Assembly: GCA_910589415.1 (NCBI GenBank)
Contig: OU342634.1
Location: forward strand, 42,028,723 to 42,092,722
DNA: 64,000 nucleotides
From: Malachius bipustulatus
Taxonomy: Eukaryota > Arthropoda > Insecta > Coleoptera > Melyridae
Direction: 5' to 3'
Made by a program: the position numbers and the translations under genes. Of this stretch, positions 59,776 to 64,000 are shown in pieces (position 1 is the first letter of the stretch; every line of letters begins with the position of its first letter). The notes beneath the pieces are model-generated. The model was given only the letters and a program-made list of their open reading frames with translations, was not told where the DNA came from and made no database searches.

Positions 59776-61348
59776 AACATTATAAACTAGATGCTCATCA
59801 GAAACCACTTCTGGAAAAAGGACCATAATTTTATGTGAAACACTTTTTTAAGACTCCAATCAGTACCTATGTGTACTTACTGGAATATTATAATGGATAA
59901 AACTTGTACGTACTACTTAGTACTTGTACTTAGTACCTTGTAATGGATAGTACTTATTTGAAATACCTATATCTTGGTTCTTTTAAAATTAGATTAAATA
60001 TATCTACCTAATGTGAATAATGTGATGATTTTTTACTGTATTTATAAGATGATTAATATTTATATCTTATTAGTAACACGTCTATATAATTTCAAAAGTT
60101 TTTAAGAAATAATAATAACCTGAATTCCTAATGCCCACATTCACTAATGCCCACATTCACATTTTTTTGTAATAATTGAATTGATAACTATACCTAATTG
60201 ATAATTGACCTAAATAACTATACCCTACGTTATCGAAGAAATGATCAATGAAAGTAATTTTTGTCCTATAGGGTAGGTATTCACCTACTTATAAGAAGAT
60301 TTATTTGTTGACATTTTAAAATATTATCCAAACAATAAAGAAATTTATTTTTATTGCCTTTGAGACAACAAAATTATTGACAAGTTATTGACAACAAGTA
60401 AGTACCCATAGTAATAGACAGAAAGCACCTTTGAAGAAATGGGAAGCTGTTCGTTCGTTTTGTGGACTCGTCAGCATGTGATAGCAGATTGATTAACTTT
60501 CTGCCAAAGAAATCTGTTATGCATGAAAATTCGTGACTTTTACAAGAGCGACATCCTTCGGTAGCGGAATCTATTAACCTGTAGATAATGTCGCCAGAAA
60601 TAATGATGTAGGTGAATGTGTGAATGTATGAACAGAAATGTATTTTTTTTTCAAATAAAAAAAAGGTTTTTACATAGAAAAAAAAACTAATCAACTGATA
60701 TTAACCATTCTTGATTATTAGATTATCACTTAGCTATTCATTCAATTGCTCTTAATTGTTGTAAATGTATTATTGATCAGTTTAATTTTGCTATGTTTTT
60801 TATTTCATAGCTTTTCATAGTTTTTAGTTATAATTTGTTGTTAATTGTGTAATTCTGTATGAAGAATGGGTTTGGTTTCTTCTTTTTTCTTTTTGTCAAA
60901 TGTATTTTATATTTTGTTTCCTGTAATTGGGCTCTTTGTCTGTTGGAAACAATAAATTATTATTATTAAATTATTATTATATTAAAATGTTGACTACTGC
61001 TTGCCATTGCCTAAAACAGTCACTAAATTCTTCTTGTATATTGTCGAAACAAATTTGATTCAGTTTTTATAGGTTATTTGATGTTTCATTAACCTAATAA
61101 CAAATTTTAAATTAAATAACTTTACCTACTTAATCCCAAAAATTTCTATTGAATCTACATCTTGTATCTATATGCATATAAAGTACTTAGGTATCAATCG
61201 AAAATGTTGTCCCATTCTGCAATCTAATCGATGGTACATTAAATTGCATAAAAATAATACTCTGATGTATATTAAGAAATATATTCCTTTTTGAAAATTT
61301 TCCAAAAAAATAATTGATATAAGATTTAGATAAAGAACTTAAATATTT
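59776..61348. other. 3' flank between the MFS gene and the dehydrogenase gene
   Basis: Convergent intergenic DNA. AATAAA at 60334-60339 is a candidate polyadenylation signal for the MFS gene (about 560 bases after its stop). The minus frame at 60374-60694 has no family resemblance. A TTATTATTAAATTATTATTAT simple repeat lies near 60957. Confidence 0.45.
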
Positions 61349-63347
61349 TTAACAAGGAGACAACGGCTTAACATTTAAGCTTTGAGCCCACTCATTGCAC
61401 GCTTCCAGTTGAGTTTTGATGTACCTGATGCCACCAATTTCATCAACGATTTTCATATGAGCTTTTTCTGGATCTCCAGCAACAATTACAGGTTTTTCTG
61501 GATCTACCTGAAATTTTAAATACATTTTATATAAGTATACAAATAAGAAAAAAATAGATTTACTTACAGGATTCATAGATCTGATGTAACTCATCAGATC
61601 AGCGAGCGAATTTTCACATTCATCATCAAAACAGGTAGGATTTATTGCAATAAAACAATGACCAAGATTTGCAGTCCTATTACTATCTCTCCACTTTCTT
61701 ACATTTGGACCATAACTTCCTCCTAGAAGAAATATGACTGCATTGAATAAATGAGGCTTATTGACGATTGAATAATTATCGAATTATTGGGCCTTTATAC
61801 CTCCAAGAATTCCACATAAAATTTCAACCATAAACGCTAAGCCAGTTCCTTTATAACCTGAATTTGTCTCAGATCCTCCTAACGGTGTTAACCTATTTGA
61901 ATGAAGAACATCTAGTGGATTAGTTGCTGGTTCTCCTTCTTGATTCAGTGCCCAATTATTAGGTAAATTTTCTTCTTGCCTTGCTTTAATTTCAACCTAC
62001 AAAAATATTGTTCTATATAGGTATAAGAGTTTGGTCTGTAATGGCAGAAATAATTTTTTGGGCACCGCTGCCCTGTATAAATTCTGCGGGGAGAATTGAA
62101 AATGCAACGTGCAAATCTTTATGAATCTTTTGGTACTTAGATATAAGATTATCTCGTTTTCACATACCTTACCCAAGGCAACTGTTGTAGTCGCCATATC
62201 CAATTCAAAGCTATCTCCATTGGAAGCTGGAGCGAAAAATGAAATTGGATTTGTTCCCAGCGATGCCTAAAACAGAAGTAAAATATTTCCTTACATAATT
62301 CAGAATTAATAGAGTTAGGTAGACAATGTGGTATTATAGCAATATTCAAATCCTTTATTTTTATAAATTAAACTTACTAGGTATATGTATAGCTGGGGAT
62401 TGGGGAATATAAAATATAGCGGTATGAATAAGTTCGCTTAGTAAAATTGAATTTTTATGCTATCTAATAACTTGTTTCTGAAATCGTGGAAAAATGTACC
62501 TAAACATTTTATACCGTTTCAAGTTCGGGTCCAAAAATACATTTCCTATCTTTTAGTTGCTAAACAATAAACATGCAACCATCAAATTTATGAATAAAAT
62601 GTATATTTATTGTAGGTATATTGTATCTGAGTTTTTAGTGTAGTTTTTATTTTTGTTTTTTGTTATAGGTCTAATTAATGTTTATGATACAGAGACAGAG
62701 ATATTTATTTAATTGACAGGAAACATCTGGAATATAGTTAGATTTATCCTTGTTTATTTTGTTTAATTATACCAAGTGTTGATAAATGACAGTTATATAG
62801 TGAGAATTTAGGAGAAACTCATGCACGAGTTTAAAATAGATATAATATTGTTTTTTGTAGCTTAGCGTAATTTATCGATGAGAACCAAAAAATGTTGGAG
62901 AAAAATAATAAGGTGAAAACTCTTTCACAGATCACATAAAGCAATACATTTTCTAGTCTAGTGTCAAAAAGTAATCAAAATTACCTCTTTTGCTCTTGTA
63001 GGAACTAAAGCAGGAGAACTGTTAGTAAAGCTTATTCCAATCATGCCTTGGTTTAAAGCTTGAAGAGAATAATGCCCAGCGATGCCAAAATGATTCGATC
63101 CTAGCGAAAAATTCTTAGCAAACATTTTTCACTTTCGTAAATTACAAATAAAATATACCTCTTGCAATCACTATACCAATTCCATTTTCTTTCGCCTTCT
63201 TTATCGCTAGATTCATGCTAAATTCACCGACCACTGCACCAAGACCGTTTTGACCGTCAACCAAGGCAGTTGATGCAGACTCTTTAAGGATTTTCGGCTT
63301 AGCTTTTCCATCACATATGCCACATTTAACTTCATCTACATACACAT
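61349..63347 (-). CDS. Malate/L-lactate dehydrogenase (Ldh2 family), 3' six exons; 5' end off the window
   Basis: Exons on the minus strand are 63159-63347, 62985-63100, 62168-62266, 61801-61996, 61568-61722 and 61349-61507, with phase kept throughout (914 bases seen). The visible protein starts at an internal acceptor (63347). It has STALVDGQNGLGAVVGEFSM, then GSNHFGIAGHYS, then TNSSPALVPTRAKE, LGTNPISFFAP, 'LDMATTTVALGK', 'LTPLGGSETNSGYKGTGLAF', and a C-terminal helix 'RYIKTQLEACNEWAQ', in the order of the NAD(P)-dependent malate/L-lactate/L-sulfolactate dehydrogenase family (pfam02615-like). The conserved SHG-containing N-terminal part is not in 63348-64000, so the first exons must lie beyond 64000. 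Substrate is not decided by sequence; in animals these are annotated as malate dehydrogenase-like. No sign of damage. Confidence 0.88.
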
Positions 63348-64000
63348 CTGAAACAAACGAAAGAATGGATACCATGTATCGTCTTTCAACAAACACGGAT
63401 GAAATATTTTTAGTAGAGAAGATGGTCCTGTTGGATAACTGTTCCGACGTGCGTTGTGTATGAAATCTTATCTAAAATCACGTGAAAGCAAATGAACTAA
63501 ATTTATTTGTATAATAAATGTTATAACTTATTTTATTTTGATTAAAATAAAAACATCAAATAATTTTATTTAGGTAAATACTTCGAAGCCTGATGGTAGA
63601 CAAAGCAAATAGAGTTTTTTTCTTGGCAAAAATAATAATGGAATACCTACTTGGTGCCATCATACGGAAAATAGCCCTCAAATCCTATTAGGGTGCACAG
63701 TTTTCTACTCGAGTTTACCATGTTCTTTTTTATATTGACCATTTAGTACAAAAATTCGTATTTTTTTTTATTTTTACTTATAAAAGTAAAACTGATATAG
63801 CAATGTAAATATATCCAATGGACGAATTATAGAGAATTAAAATGCGAAGAAAATGAAAGGTAAAATAACGCGATCGGTTCATTATTGTAACGTACGGGAC
63901 CCGGGCCCCGTCTTCTTTCGCGAAAAGCCACTTTGATCGTCTATTTACCTCTGGGTTTCCCCTAATAGGACCGCTGTGTTTTCCTCGTTGTGTTTACCGT
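63348..64000. other. Probably intron of the dehydrogenase gene; no exon recognised
   Basis: No upstream dehydrogenase exon was recognised here, and no other gene. The last 120 bases (63880-64000) are richer in G and C (CGTACGGGACCCGGGCCCCG at about 63891) and look like the start of a repeat or a different sequence type. Confidence 0.4.

Overview
The window looks like AT-rich, gene-poor insect nuclear DNA. Protein-coding genes are split by GT-AG introns, several of them several kilobases long, and most of the space between exons is transposable-element debris. The order of insect cannot be fixed from the sequence. Nothing prokaryotic is present: there are no operons, CRISPR arrays or rRNA.

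Layout. 1-12.5 kb holds no convincing gene; it contains two long foldback elements (3243-3825 and 7654-8759), a small tandem repeat and unassigned AT-rich DNA. 12.7-17.3 kb carries a head-to-head pair of small genes for secreted or membrane proteins that I do not recognise (minus 12689-14550, 233 aa; plus 15434-17273, 246 aa). 18.75-31.46 kb is a complete acid sphingomyelinase (SMPD1-like) gene on the minus strand, 13 exons and 636 aa. Its introns house a degenerate mariner, a terminal-inverted-repeat element with a broken DUF7869-like ORF, LINE fragments, a SINE and a long jockey-like reverse transcriptase ORF. 31.5-38.6 kb is repeat-rich with no gene. 38.65-40.19 kb is a two-exon FAM177-family gene (minus). 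40.2-45.8 kb is a nest of inverted-repeat elements and unassigned DNA. 46.7-51.3 kb is a three-exon gene for a charged 250-aa protein, possibly related to the MISP/AKAP2 C-terminal family. 54.0-59.8 kb is a seven-exon monocarboxylate-transporter-like MFS gene (plus, 525 aa), whose last intron is stacked with four palindromic elements. 61.35 kb to the right edge holds the 3' six exons of a malate/L-lactate dehydrogenase (Ldh2 family) gene on the minus strand; its 5' end lies outside the window.

The genes are ordinary unlinked metazoan genes and show no sign of acting as one system. The most unusual material is mobile: (i) a 1.34-kb element with about 41-bp perfect inverted ends and AATT flanks around a DUF7869-like remnant; (ii) a set of unrelated palindromes that share TA-flanked CAGGGTG-type ends, one of which carries a DUF4817-like helix-turn-helix fragment.

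Gene models were built by hand from reading frames, splice consensus and phase continuity; every exon length was checked for phase. Family names come from motif recognition, not from database searches.
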